Assembly: GCF_007860175.1 (NCBI RefSeq)
Contig: NZ_SJPX01000001.1
Span: 1,364,001 to 1,428,000, forward strand
Length of the DNA: 64,000 nucleotides
Source: Rubripirellula reticaptiva
Lineage (GTDB): Bacteria; Planctomycetota; Planctomycetia; Pirellulales; Pirellulaceae
Direction of reading: 5' to 3'
Shown here: one piece after another, positions 8,696-17,760 of the stretch
Numbering within the stretch: the stretch's first letter is position 1
Layout of the letters: each line of letters begins with the position of its first letter
The notes under the pieces: model-generated
Database searches by the model: none
Told to the model about the DNA's origin: nothing
What the model saw: the letters and a program-made list of their open reading frames with translations, nothing else
Program-made: the position numbers and the translations under genes

Positions 8696-11058
8696 TGCGA
8701 CCGTACCTTGCTGTGATCGCCGATTCGTTTCGTGCGGCACTCTCGTCGCGAGTGTTATGGGTGGCGTTCGTTGCGATTTGGTTGTTGTTGGCAGCCTTAG
8801 CGCCGATTGGCTATCGCGAAGACTTCACGACGCTGTTTCGCGGTCAAGACTTTCATAACGGCACTCGCATGAAAGCAATGCTGGCGCAAGGCTTGGTCGA
8901 TCCGAAATTTAAGAAAGAACCAATCGGCCGGATCGTCGCTGCGATGCCCGAAGATTTGCGCCGCCAATTGCGACGCGTGGGCGAAGGCGACGAGGTTCGG
9001 ATCCGGCTGTCCGTCTTGGCAGATGCGCTGAACGAATTGATCGAAGACCAGTCGTGGTACGACGAAGCGGCTTGGAAGTCGACGTTGCGGCTGCGTGAGC
9101 TGCGCGAACTTGATGCAATGGACGACTCGGAAATGACCGAGTCGCTTGATCACCGACGCGCTCGGTTGCGGATCGAAGCCGCTCTGCCCGGCGTGTTTGA
9201 AACTCGATCATCGCGCTCGATGTTTTTGACTTACGCGGGCATGGATTTTCCCGCCAACCTGGCTGTCGATAAGACTCAGTTTGCGACGCTGATCAATCAA
9301 TGGGTGTTGCCCACGATCATCAATTGGTTGCTTGGGTTCGTGTTGATATTTTTGGGCATTTTGGTGACAGCATCGATCGTACCCGACATGCTGCAGCCCG
9401 GTTCGCTGCACTTGTTGCTTAGCAAACCCGTGTCACGATCGTTGTTGTTGATCAGCAAGTTCATCGGCGGATGTGCGTTCGTGTTGTTGTGCGTGACTCA
9501 ATTGGTTTTGGGTCTGTACGTGATCGCCGGTGTGCGACTGGATATCTGGAACATCCGGTTGTTGTGGTGTATTCCGGTGTCGGTGTTCTTGTTTTCAGTC
9601 TTTTACAGCGTCTCGACGTTTGCGGGATTGCGATGGCGATCACCGATTCTGGCCATCGGAGTGACCACGATCTTTGGTGCGATCTGTCTGGTGACCGGGG
9701 TGATCGGGGGGCTGTTCGACGGGCTGGTGACACGGCCCGAAAAGCTGCAGCATCTGGCGATAGTAAATGATGACATTTTTGCATCGACACGCGGTGGCGG
9801 GCTGGTCCGATTCGATGTTGGCGAAAATCGATGGGACGAAATCTTTGAAAGTGACGCGATGAACCAAGATCGCATTGTTCCGCCAATCATTTTGGGCGAC
9901 GGGATGATCGCGACGGCCCGAGTTCGCGGCGGTCGGTTCAATCCATTCGGATCGGGTGCATTGGATTTGTTGGTGCTTCGCAAGTCGGACCAGTGGACGC
10001 CCGAATCAAGTTTAAGATTGCCAACGGCAACCAGTTATCTGTACCGATGCGGTGATGAATCGGTGTTGGCCTTGAACACAGGCGATCTGCTGCAGACCAG
10101 TCGCAACCGAATTTTGGCGGCGTCGGGTGAGCAAGTCGAAGATGGTGGTGATGCATCGAAAACCCAAGATGAGCCTAAGGCCGAGTCATGGTTGTCGAAG
10201 CTGACCAACATGATGGGCAATGCGAACGAAGAGTTCACGCCAGTCATGCCGGAGGCCGCTGGTATCACGCCGCCGCGGGGCGTGGCGGTTGATTCGGGCG
10301 GTAAGTTCTTGGTCGCGTTCAGCCGAGGGCGGGTGATGCGTTTGGATGCTCCGTCGGAAAATGATTCGTCCCAGCGATGGACTGAAACCGCAGCTCACTC
10401 GCTCGACGGAGAAGCGTCCAAGCGAGGTGTGATTGCGATCGAAGGCAACGTTGTGATCGTGGCTCGCCAAGAAGAGCCGCTTGATTTCTTTGACGTGAAA
10501 ACGCTTGATCCGATCGGGCGAATCGAGATGACGGAAAAAATGATTCCCGTTGATGTGATCGGAACCGGCGATGGAAAACGATTTGCAATGATCACCGGTG
10601 ATGGGGTGTGTCGATTGATTTCACCGCTGGATTCACCAAGCAGCGGTGAATCAACCAGCTATGAAATCAGCAATTCGGTTGGGCCAAGCGAAGTCGAGGC
10701 GATCAAATTCGACGCTCGTGACAAGACGATTTATGTGGCCCACCACGTTGACCAGATCGACATCGTTTCGGGAAGTGATTTTACTATAAAACGTCGCATT
10801 CGTCCGACTCTCAATCGATGGCGTTGGGTGGACCGAATGATCGTCACGCCGCTGCGGATGGTGATTCCGCAGACTGGTGAACTGGGGGAAACGATTGCAT
10901 CGATGGTCAGCGGTCAAACCGCGATCGCAGTGAACCAACAATCCGAAGACGAAGAGTTGGTTCGCTACAAAATCGTGAGGCCGGTGATCAGTTGCGCCGT
11001 GTTCATCGTGGTGATGTTGACGCTTAGCTGTGTCTATTTCTCGACGCGAGACTTTTGA
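8695..11058 (+). CDS. ABC-2 permease with large propeller-like extracytoplasmic domain
   Basis: This 787-residue protein has a membrane helix at about 18-40, a soluble 160-residue insert, then four or five helices between about 203 and 350 (e.g. the LLGFVLIFLGILVTASIV and VTTIFGAICLVTGVIGGLF stretches), typical of ABC-2 permeases of the NosY/GldF type. It is followed by about 400 residues of repeated beta-strand units (AIVNDDIFASTRGGGLVRFD, VIAIEGNVVIVARQE, IYVAHHVDQIDIVSGSD) that look like a six- or seven-bladed propeller, and a last helix at the C-terminus. Ordinary ABC-2 permeases end after the helices, so the domain is an added binding or sensing module. It is the last gene of the three-gene unit. 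The transported substrate is unknown. Confidence 0.8.
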   Translation: MRPYLAVIADSFRAALSSRVLWVAFVAIWLLLAALAPIGYREDFTTLFRGQDFHNGTRMKAMLAQGLVDPKFKKEPIGRIVAAMPEDLRRQLRRVGEGDEVRIRLSVLADALNELIEDQSWYDEAAWKSTLRLRELRELDAMDDSEMTESLDHRRARLRIEAALPGVFETRSSRSMFLTYAGMDFPANLAVDKTQFATLINQWVLPTIINWLLGFVLIFLGILVTASIVPDMLQPGSLHLLLSKPVSRSLLLISKFIGGCAFVLLCVTQLVLGLYVIAGVRLDIWNIRLLWCIPVSVFLFSVFYSVSTFAGLRWRSPILAIGVTTIFGAICLVTGVIGGLFDGLVTRPEKLQHLAIVNDDIFASTRGGGLVRFDVGENRWDEIFESDAMNQDRIVPPIILGDGMIATARVRGGRFNPFGSGALDLLVLRKSDQWTPESSLRLPTATSYLYRCGDESVLALNTGDLLQTSRNRILAASGEQVEDGGDASKTQDEPKAESWLSKLTNMMGNANEEFTPVMPEAAGITPPRGVAVDSGGKFLVAFSRGRVMRLDAPSENDSSQRWTETAAHSLDGEASKRGVIAIEGNVVIVARQEEPLDFFDVKTLDPIGRIEMTEKMIPVDVIGTGDGKRFAMITGDGVCRLISPLDSPSSGESTSYEISNSVGPSEVEAIKFDARDKTIYVAHHVDQIDIVSGSDFTIKRRIRPTLNRWRWVDRMIVTPLRMVIPQTGELGETIASMVSGQTAIAVNQQSEDEELVRYKIVRPVISCAVFIVVMLTLSCVYFSTRDF

Positions 11059-11082
11059 TCCGGTGCGGTCTGGTCTTGCTGA

Positions 11083-12390
11083 CTACTGTCCCTTGATACG
11101 ATAGAGGTTGCTCTTGCTGCGTAGTAACAGCGAGTCTTCGATCGGCACCGGGCTAGCGACGGTGAAGGGTTCGTCATCCCCTAGTTTGTTCGACGCGACG
11201 ATGGTCGGAGTCGCCGACGATAACGGGCCAATGACATGGGTCAAAGCGTCTTCGCCGGTCACGTACAAATGGTCGTTGGCGATCAATGGCGAACTGCTGA
11301 AGCTGATTCGAGATTTTGGTGTGTCGAGCGTCCAAAGGGTTTCGCCGGTGTTCAGGTCCAAGCACCATATCGTGCCTCGTGACGATTTGCCGTCGCCAAC
11401 CAAGTAAACGCGACCATTGTCAATCGCAGGCGTTGGCACATCGCTGCCAAGGTCATCGCGGAACCAAGCGATTGCGTCGGTACCTTTGCCAGCGGCTAGG
11501 TCGTTCATTCGCACGGCGGTTACGGATTCACCGCGAGCGTAGGGGCAAACCACGATATCGCCCTCGGCGGCGGGAGACGAAATGGACCGAAAGTACTTGT
11601 GGTCGGTTGGGTTGAAGCCGCCCAGCTTTCCGATCGTTTTGCCGGTGGCGGCATCGTGCAGGGTCAAATGGTCGGCGCCCATGACGGCAATTGCCGGCTT
11701 GTTGTTGACGGTGGTGGCAATCGGGGTTGAGTAACTTTGGGCGGCTTCCTCGGGAGCGTCGAGCACGCGGTCTTCTTTCCACATCACATCGCCAGTCTCT
11801 TTGTTGAAAGCGACCAAATAGCTAGGGCCGGATTGCATCACGGCGACCACGACTGCGGAATCCGTCAACATTGGTGACGAGCCGAGGTCCCACCAAAGAG
11901 TGTCTTCGCCAAACTGATCTTGCAGGTTGGTTTGCCAGATCAGTTTTCCATCGGCGGCCGAGACACAGGCCAAGTCACCGCTGCGGAAATAGGCAAAAAC
12001 TCGGCCATCGTCGACTGCGGGCGAAGGGTTGCTGCCCCCGCCTTTTTTGTGCTTGTTGCCACGGTCAGGGCCTAAATCCAACTGCCAAGCGATCTCACCC
12101 GTTGAAGTGTCGATTGCCATCAAAACATTCTTTTCATTCAGCCCCGATGTCAAAAACGCTTTTTGTCCTTCAACGACGGGGGTGCTGCTGCCTTTGCCTG
12201 GGATCTGTTTTTTCCAAGCAATTTGCGAGTCCTCGTCCCACTGGACCGGATAGTTACCGGACTGGGCGACGCCGTTTTGGTTGGGGCCGCGCCACTGAGG
12301 CCATGAGTCGTCTGCTGATACGGTCGTCGATAATGCGATCAGGGCAACGATCGCGATGGATTGGGGACAAGGAAACGACTCACGTAACAT
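11083..12390 (-). CDS. exported PQQ-type beta-propeller protein
   Basis: From the ATG at 12390 the product is 435 residues, with a signal peptide (about 1-24, ending VSAD). The mature part begins WPQWRGPNQNG, the usual start of planctomycete PQQ-like propellers, and has repeated blades with the A-W-x-x-L or V-W-x-x-x pattern (e.g. GEIAWQLDL, GKLIWQTNL, GDVMWKED, GETLWTLD). Relatives include BamB and quinoprotein dehydrogenases, but no dehydrogenase catalytic residues are obvious, so a scaffold or binding role is more likely. A GGAG lies about ten bases before the start. It is divergent from the TPR gene and probably shares its promoter region. Confidence 0.85.
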   Translation of the reverse strand: MLRESFPCPQSIAIVALIALSTTVSADDSWPQWRGPNQNGVAQSGNYPVQWDEDSQIAWKKQIPGKGSSTPVVEGQKAFLTSGLNEKNVLMAIDTSTGEIAWQLDLGPDRGNKHKKGGGSNPSPAVDDGRVFAYFRSGDLACVSAADGKLIWQTNLQDQFGEDTLWWDLGSSPMLTDSAVVVAVMQSGPSYLVAFNKETGDVMWKEDRVLDAPEEAAQSYSTPIATTVNNKPAIAVMGADHLTLHDAATGKTIGKLGGFNPTDHKYFRSISSPAAEGDIVVCPYARGESVTAVRMNDLAAGKGTDAIAWFRDDLGSDVPTPAIDNGRVYLVGDGKSSRGTIWCLDLNTGETLWTLDTPKSRISFSSSPLIANDHLYVTGEDALTHVIGPLSSATPTIVASNKLGDDEPFTVASPVPIEDSLLLRSKSNLYRIKGQ

Positions 12391-12579
12391 GGCGGGAACT
12401 CCGGCTTTGGGAAGGGCGAAATGCGGTAAGGTAGGATAGAATTGCAGTGACGCTACGGTGTTAGTTGTGATGACCATTGTGACCTCTGGCTCGCGGCCGA
12501 ACCAGCACGGATACGACATGTTGACTATTGGACTGCTTTGGCTGTGACCCATCGACCACCCGCAACTCGCGCATCTTCT

Positions 12580-15375
12580 ATGGCAATCATTGCTCGCTGC
12601 GCAGTCTTGTTGGCTGTATCTGCGGGTTTGACCGCCGCCGCCGCCGCTCAGATGCCCAGCGGCACGCCGCCTTACGAGACTCTGAATTCGGATTCCCAAG
12701 CGTCTGATACCCAGCGAATGGATTATCAAGGCTGGATTCAAGAATTGTCTCAGCAAGACTATTCGACACGTCAGAACGCAACGATCCAGATGTGGAAAAA
12801 TCGCGACGGATCTCGCGACGCGGTCCAACAAGCTGCTCGCGATCCCGATCCGGAAATCGCTGGACGTGCTCGGTGGATCCTTCGTCAGTGGCGACGGGGT
12901 GCCTTACCCGATACGCCGCCGGAAATTTCGCGGTTATTACAAAACAGTGATCAGCCAGCGGCGGTGGAGCAATTGCTAGAGGCCGGCCAGTTCGTCGCGG
13001 CCGTTGTCGCCGTCGAAGAATCGGCCGGTACCGTTGATCGCGAATTGATCCAGCGACGGATCAATTCGGCTCTGTTGCGCCGTTTTCCCATTTACGTTCG
13101 CGCGGCGATGCAAAGTGAATCGATCGGCGACTTGTTGGATCTGATCGGCTTGGTCGCCAATTCAAACGAAATGGTGGCTTGCCGGCTCGACATGATGAAA
13201 CTGCTTTCGATCCCAATCTCGGACGATAATTTGTTGCCTCGGTCCGCCACGACGTGGCCGATCGCCCAACGCAACGAAGCCACTGCGATGTTGTTGATCA
13301 AGCTTGACCGCTACGACGACGCGATTCAGGTCGCCAAGGACAGTGGCGACGAGACGCTGCTGTTGAACTGTCAAAAAATCGCTTCGCGTTGGCGAGATAT
13401 TGCGGACCAGCAGCACGCGTTGGCATTGGCAACCGAGCCAGGTTCTTACGAGCACTATGTTCGGTACGGGTACGTTTTGATGGCGGCTGATCGATGCGAC
13501 GATCAGCAACTGTTCGAAGATTCGTGTGAGCAAATGATTGCACCCGAGAAACCGACGGTTGCTTTGATGAATGCTCAGAACGAAAAGCTGCCAGTTGCTG
13601 GCAGTGTCCGTTGGCGGTACTTGGCCAGTCATGGCAAAGTTGACAAAGCGTTGACGATCCTGGACCGAATGAGCGATGAAGACGCTGCGCAGTTGGCGAC
13701 GGACAGTTCGCGAGTCTTGCACGCATTCGAGGTGTTGGGGTTTCCGATCGATCAAATCGATGCGGAACTGAGCGGTTGGATCAAGGTCGCCACAGATGCT
13801 CAGCGGAAACTTGGCAAAGAAGAATTGTCGCCCGAGATCGGACGATTACTGGTACTGATGCAGTCGCTGATTACGGTCGGTCGTGATGATGCGGCGTGGA
13901 TCATCGCAAATCGCCTGTCGTATTCAAATCTCGAAGTCGAATATCAGCGTACGTATCGAATGGCGGACTATGTCAATACTTCGTTAACGGTGACCAAGCG
14001 TTCGGACTGGATTCCTCGCTTGGCGATCAATCCGGTCGATCGATCGGTGTCCCAGGAAAGCATGGAAATTGTTGCTCGAGCCCTGCCCGAAGCTGATGGG
14101 ACAACGATCGAGATCGTAATGGAAAGTCTCGGAAAGATGGACCCGAGAAAATCAACCGAAGAAAAGTTTCTGGCTGCGTTCGAGTTGTTGGACGGCCGGG
14201 TGCCCAATTGGGGTGACGGGCCGTTCGATTTTGAAACGTTCTTCGAAACCGTGACACGGCCATTGTCGACGCGAACGATTCCGGGTTCCCAGGGACGGAC
14301 AACGCCCATCTATGCGAACAAGAATGTTGCGTTGATGTTTTCAAGATTGGGCGAAACCAACTGGGGATCACAGTGTTTGCGGCGTCTGGCGGAAACCGGT
14401 GACACGACAGCGCTTTTCATGTTGGCCGAGCAGGCGTTGGATTCAGGGCAAGCCGATGTCGCGCAACAATTGTTTGAGATGGTCTATCAGAAAGTTGAAT
14501 CACAGCGACGCGTTGGTGGTGGTGATACGGCATTGGCGGTTAAGTCTCTGGTCGGAATGTGGACAATTGCCAGACGAGCTGGAGACGCCGAGCAGAGTGC
14601 CGAATTGTTGCGAGAACTTCGGTTCGCTTTGTGCTCCCCCGATTCGACGACTCAGTACACGTTGGCCGGTTACTTTTCCGATCGCGATGAAAAGGATCTG
14701 GCGATTGACGTGTATCGGAACTTGTTGGCGGTCAAAGCATTTGGGAGTAGCGATTCAGTAGACTTTTACAAAGCGACTCGCGGGTTTGCTTTGGCGGCCA
14801 GGACGGATTTCCCGGATGAAGCGGCACGATGGTTTGACTTGGCAGTCTTGCATTCGATCAGTACGAATGATTTCCGCGCAAGTGCGTTTGTGACGTTGCC
14901 GATGTACGTCCATCGCTGGGCGCTCGAAGCAGCAATCAATGATGGAGATGAAGCGAAGGCGAAGTACCAGATCGATCGATTGTTGTCGCTTGATCCGCTC
15001 GATATCGACTTAGCCGAACGATTGTTGCCAGAGATGCGAAAGGCTGGGATGGAATCATTGGCTGATGAAGCATTCGACCGAGTCATGGACGAAGGGATTC
15101 GTTATACCGAAAAGTTTTCGCTCGACGCGATGGCGTGTAACAATTTGGCATGGGTTGCAGCGATGAACGAGAAACGTCTTGGCGAGGCCCGGCAATTGTC
15201 CGAAATGGCTGTGAGAGTCGAGCCTGACAGCGCCATCTATCGCGACACGCTCGCCGAAATCCTGTTCTTGGTTGGCGAGAAAAAACAGGCCCTCGAAATC
15301 GAAAAGGCATGCTTGATCGACGACCCCGGTCAATGGCACCTGCATGAACAAGTTGAGCGTTTTTCGAAGCCGTAA
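12580..15375 (+). CDS. large exported TPR-type repeat protein
   Basis: The 931-residue protein begins with a signal peptide (residues 1-24, MAIIARCAVLLAVSAGL then AAAAAQ). Residues 50-130 look like a helical pair fold (WIQELSQQDYSTRQNA, DPDPEIAGRARWILRQW) resembling HEAT-like units. The rest is almost all alpha-helical with degenerate tetratricopeptide units, clearest at the end (NLAWVAAMNEKRLGEARQLS, YRDTLAEILFLVGEKKQALE). Such proteins are scaffolds; the partner is unknown. GTG at 12544 and TTG at 12538 are in-frame alternatives, but the ATG at 12580 gives the best signal peptide. The divergent PQQ-propeller gene may be functionally linked. Confidence 0.75.
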   Translation: MAIIARCAVLLAVSAGLTAAAAAQMPSGTPPYETLNSDSQASDTQRMDYQGWIQELSQQDYSTRQNATIQMWKNRDGSRDAVQQAARDPDPEIAGRARWILRQWRRGALPDTPPEISRLLQNSDQPAAVEQLLEAGQFVAAVVAVEESAGTVDRELIQRRINSALLRRFPIYVRAAMQSESIGDLLDLIGLVANSNEMVACRLDMMKLLSIPISDDNLLPRSATTWPIAQRNEATAMLLIKLDRYDDAIQVAKDSGDETLLLNCQKIASRWRDIADQQHALALATEPGSYEHYVRYGYVLMAADRCDDQQLFEDSCEQMIAPEKPTVALMNAQNEKLPVAGSVRWRYLASHGKVDKALTILDRMSDEDAAQLATDSSRVLHAFEVLGFPIDQIDAELSGWIKVATDAQRKLGKEELSPEIGRLLVLMQSLITVGRDDAAWIIANRLSYSNLEVEYQRTYRMADYVNTSLTVTKRSDWIPRLAINPVDRSVSQESMEIVARALPEADGTTIEIVMESLGKMDPRKSTEEKFLAAFELLDGRVPNWGDGPFDFETFFETVTRPLSTRTIPGSQGRTTPIYANKNVALMFSRLGETNWGSQCLRRLAETGDTTALFMLAEQALDSGQADVAQQLFEMVYQKVESQRRVGGGDTALAVKSLVGMWTIARRAGDAEQSAELLRELRFALCSPDSTTQYTLAGYFSDRDEKDLAIDVYRNLLAVKAFGSSDSVDFYKATRGFALAARTDFPDEAARWFDLAVLHSISTNDFRASAFVTLPMYVHRWALEAAINDGDEAKAKYQIDRLLSLDPLDIDLAERLLPEMRKAGMESLADEAFDRVMDEGIRYTEKFSLDAMACNNLAWVAAMNEKRLGEARQLSEMAVRVEPDSAIYRDTLAEILFLVGEKKQALEIEKACLIDDPGQWHLHEQVERFSKP

Positions 15376-15416
15376 CGGCGATGGATTCAGCCCAACGGAT
15401 CCGTTCGGCTTTGCAA

Positions 15417-16991
15417 TCAATCCCAAGACATCGGCGAATTTGCACTATGTTTCGACAAAATTGCAAATTCACTCTTCGCCTGCCCGATGTCCATCATCGG
15501 AAACACGATGGGGTGATCGGCCGGGCCCGCAGCAGCGGTGTCGATCGACAGTCGTCCCATCGACCATCGGCGATCAAACGGCGATGTCTTGATGTCCAGC
15601 GTTTGGATTCGGTCAAAGAACGTGACACTGGTTTTTCGGTTCCAGGCTCCGCTGCGAAACATGACGCCGTCATTGAACCGGTGATATCCCAGAAACCGCA
15701 GATAGATTCTGGACCAGGCAACGATTGCGACACCGACGATCACGCCCAGCAGGATTCCCCCGTTTCCCAGCGACAAGAATCCGATTGTCGCGGCCAGGAT
15801 GGATCCGAGGATCGCCAATCGCAGGAGTCGGCGGCCTGCGCGAGGCGACGCGGTCGTCCAGTTGACGGTTGGTTCATTGATTACCAATCCGGTACGAATG
15901 TGGTCCAGGACTTCGGCGAGCCGCGCATCAGGGATCACCGGAACGAACCAGCGCCGTGTCACGGTGGATGCCGCATCTTCGCCTTGTTTACCAGCGCCGC
16001 CGGCTGTTTCAATGCGAATCGATGACAGTTTCATCCATCGCATCAAGGGCGTCCGATGGATGCTGATGAATTGGATGCGTCGACGGGGAACGGTCGCTGA
16101 TACTTTCGTCAGCAGACCACACGAAACTTGAAAGTCCTCGCCCACTCGATCGAGTCGGTATCCTGAAAATCGCAGGATGTACCAGCCGACGCCCAGCAAC
16201 CGGATCACTAGTAGCGCGGCAATGATCGCGATGGGAATCAAAATCCAAGGGTTTAGCGTCCAAGCTTGGCCCGGAATGTTCTGGGCCACGCGATCGAATT
16301 GTTGGTCCCATCGCGTGTTCTGTTGAGCAATGTAGCCCGTAAGGATGCCGAACAAGATCAGTCCACGGTTGCTCGCTAGGCCCGCTTTGATCAACCACGG
16401 CGTGGGGATCGCAAGAACGAGTTGATGGGATGGTGATTCCGGTTCCGTATCGTATGCATCACTGGGATCATCCGTCGCCGAAGCGGTCGTTGCTCGTGAT
16501 CGGTTGCTTTGGGTCTTGATTTCGCTGCGTAAGCGGTCCACTTCGACCAATGACAACACACGCAAAGTGGCTTCGGGTTCGCTGCCGCTAGCCGTTTCGA
16601 CACGAACCTCAGCAACTTGGAACATGCGGTGCCAAAGGTTTTGGACCAGGTCGACGTTTTGGATTCGATCAACGGGGACGTTCCGCACCTTTCGAAATAA
16701 CAGTCCTTCGGTGACGATCAATTCGCCGTCGGCGATCTGATAACGCAGTGTAAAGTACCGAACCAAGACGAACGCCAAGCCCAACGTCGAGGCTGCGATC
16801 ACGCCCAACGCGATCAGCCAGTTGCCGTTGACCGCGGACCAGCTTGCGACGACCAGCGGAAGAACCGATTGGCGGCCCATCGCCATCAATTGAAACAGCA
16901 CCGAAACGGGGGCCAGTCGCTTGGCGATTGACAGTTGATGGATTGCGTCAGACGGTGGGGGCGGGTCTGACGTTGGGGGCATGTCAGACAT
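15417..16991 (-). CDS. YdbT-like multi-domain bacterial PH protein
   Basis: This 524-residue membrane protein has paired membrane helices at about 40-75, 225-270 and 390-425, each followed by a bacterial PH-type domain (bPH2, formerly DUF304). The domain signature is visible in each copy: YRYQIADGELIV/GLLFRKVRNVPVDRIQNVDL, then YRLDRVGEDFQVSCG/VPRRRIQFISIHRT, then HRFNDGVMFRSG/VTFFDRIQTLDI. This three-copy plan is that of Bacillus YdbT. Its start overlaps the stop of the smaller PH gene upstream by eight bases, so the two are cotranscribed and coupled. In Bacillus, related YdbS/YdbT proteins protect against certain bacteriocins; transfer of that role here is untested. Confidence 0.85.
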   Translation of the reverse strand: MSDMPPTSDPPPPSDAIHQLSIAKRLAPVSVLFQLMAMGRQSVLPLVVASWSAVNGNWLIALGVIAASTLGLAFVLVRYFTLRYQIADGELIVTEGLLFRKVRNVPVDRIQNVDLVQNLWHRMFQVAEVRVETASGSEPEATLRVLSLVEVDRLRSEIKTQSNRSRATTASATDDPSDAYDTEPESPSHQLVLAIPTPWLIKAGLASNRGLILFGILTGYIAQQNTRWDQQFDRVAQNIPGQAWTLNPWILIPIAIIAALLVIRLLGVGWYILRFSGYRLDRVGEDFQVSCGLLTKVSATVPRRRIQFISIHRTPLMRWMKLSSIRIETAGGAGKQGEDAASTVTRRWFVPVIPDARLAEVLDHIRTGLVINEPTVNWTTASPRAGRRLLRLAILGSILAATIGFLSLGNGGILLGVIVGVAIVAWSRIYLRFLGYHRFNDGVMFRSGAWNRKTSVTFFDRIQTLDIKTSPFDRRWSMGRLSIDTAAAGPADHPIVFPMMDIGQAKSEFAILSKHSANSPMSWD

Positions 16992-17541
16992 TGGGACGTG
17001 CTTTCGTTTTGGAAACTCGGGCGAGTCGATTGGTAACCAATGCTTCGCGTAGCCGCTGGGCCGTTTCGTGCCGGATTCCTTCTAATGAAACCGACGAGTT
17101 CTTGGTGCCGGCGGTGTGAACGACCAGCGTGGAAAGATCGAAGCGTCGCTGCAGCGGTCCCTGTTCAATGTCGCTGTGCTGGATCCGCGAATGGGGGACA
17201 ACGATTCGGTGTCGCCACCAAACGCCACGTCGGATTTCGAGACCAATTTCGCTCAGTCGCCACCCCGCGCGGCGGTACGACATCGACGGGAATATCCAAC
17301 CAAACCAAAAAACGAACGACACCCCAAACAATGCGGCGATCGCGGCTACTGCAAACGGCAAATCGAGCGCTGGATTGATCAAGTACCAAATCGCCAACAT
17401 CCCGATGGCGATGATCGCGACCAACGCGGTCAATGAACCGCCGATCAAACGAGATAATTTCAGATGATTGGGGGACAGTGGGTCGAATCGACCGTTCTCG
17501 TCATCCTGAGCTGTTTGACTCCGTTCTGCACCGTCATTCAT
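16984..17541 (-). CDS. YdbS-like bacterial PH protein
   Basis: A 185-residue protein with two membrane helices (about 32-80) and one bPH2 domain (YRRAGWRLSEIGLEIRRGVWW, then VVPHSRIQHSDIEQGPLQRRFDLSTLVVHTAG). The pattern and the downstream three-domain partner match the ydbS-ydbT arrangement. The ATG at 17541 sits in the last of a set of 16-bp repeats, each with its own AGAAGG ribosome site and ATG, so initiation at this gene is unusual. The upstream copies start short frames of 7-11 codons that stop at or just after the true start, which should allow coupled re-initiation. Confidence 0.85.
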   Translation of the reverse strand: MNDGAERSQTAQDDENGRFDPLSPNHLKLSRLIGGSLTALVAIIAIGMLAIWYLINPALDLPFAVAAIAALFGVSFVFWFGWIFPSMSYRRAGWRLSEIGLEIRRGVWWRHRIVVPHSRIQHSDIEQGPLQRRFDLSTLVVHTAGTKNSSVSLEGIRHETAQRLREALVTNRLARVSKTKARPNV

Positions 17542-17601
17542 CTGTGCCTTCTTTCATCTGTGCCTTCTTTCATTTGGGCTTTCATTCATTTGTGCCCGTC
17601 A
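17537..17601 (-). repeat. 16-bp tandem repeat carrying ribosome site and start codon
   Basis: On the minus strand the unit AGAAGGCACAGATGAA is present twice without change (17537-17552 and 17553-17568) and twice more in degraded form up to about 17601. Each perfect copy holds an AGAAGG Shine-Dalgarno, a five-base spacer and an ATG. The last ATG is the start of the YdbS-like gene. Because 16 is not a multiple of three, each upstream ATG falls in a different frame from the next. Confidence 0.75.
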
Positions 17602-17760
17602 TTCGAAAGGGGCTCGATGCTGTGTCTGCATGAATGTAGCGGATTGTCGAGTTGTGTTTCGGAAAGTGGACGGTGACCCAGGGACGAGACCTGGTTAAGT
17701 ACACTAAGTGTCCTTGAATCGGTTTTGAACTTCCCTCTGAATATTGTTGATTGAAAGCTG

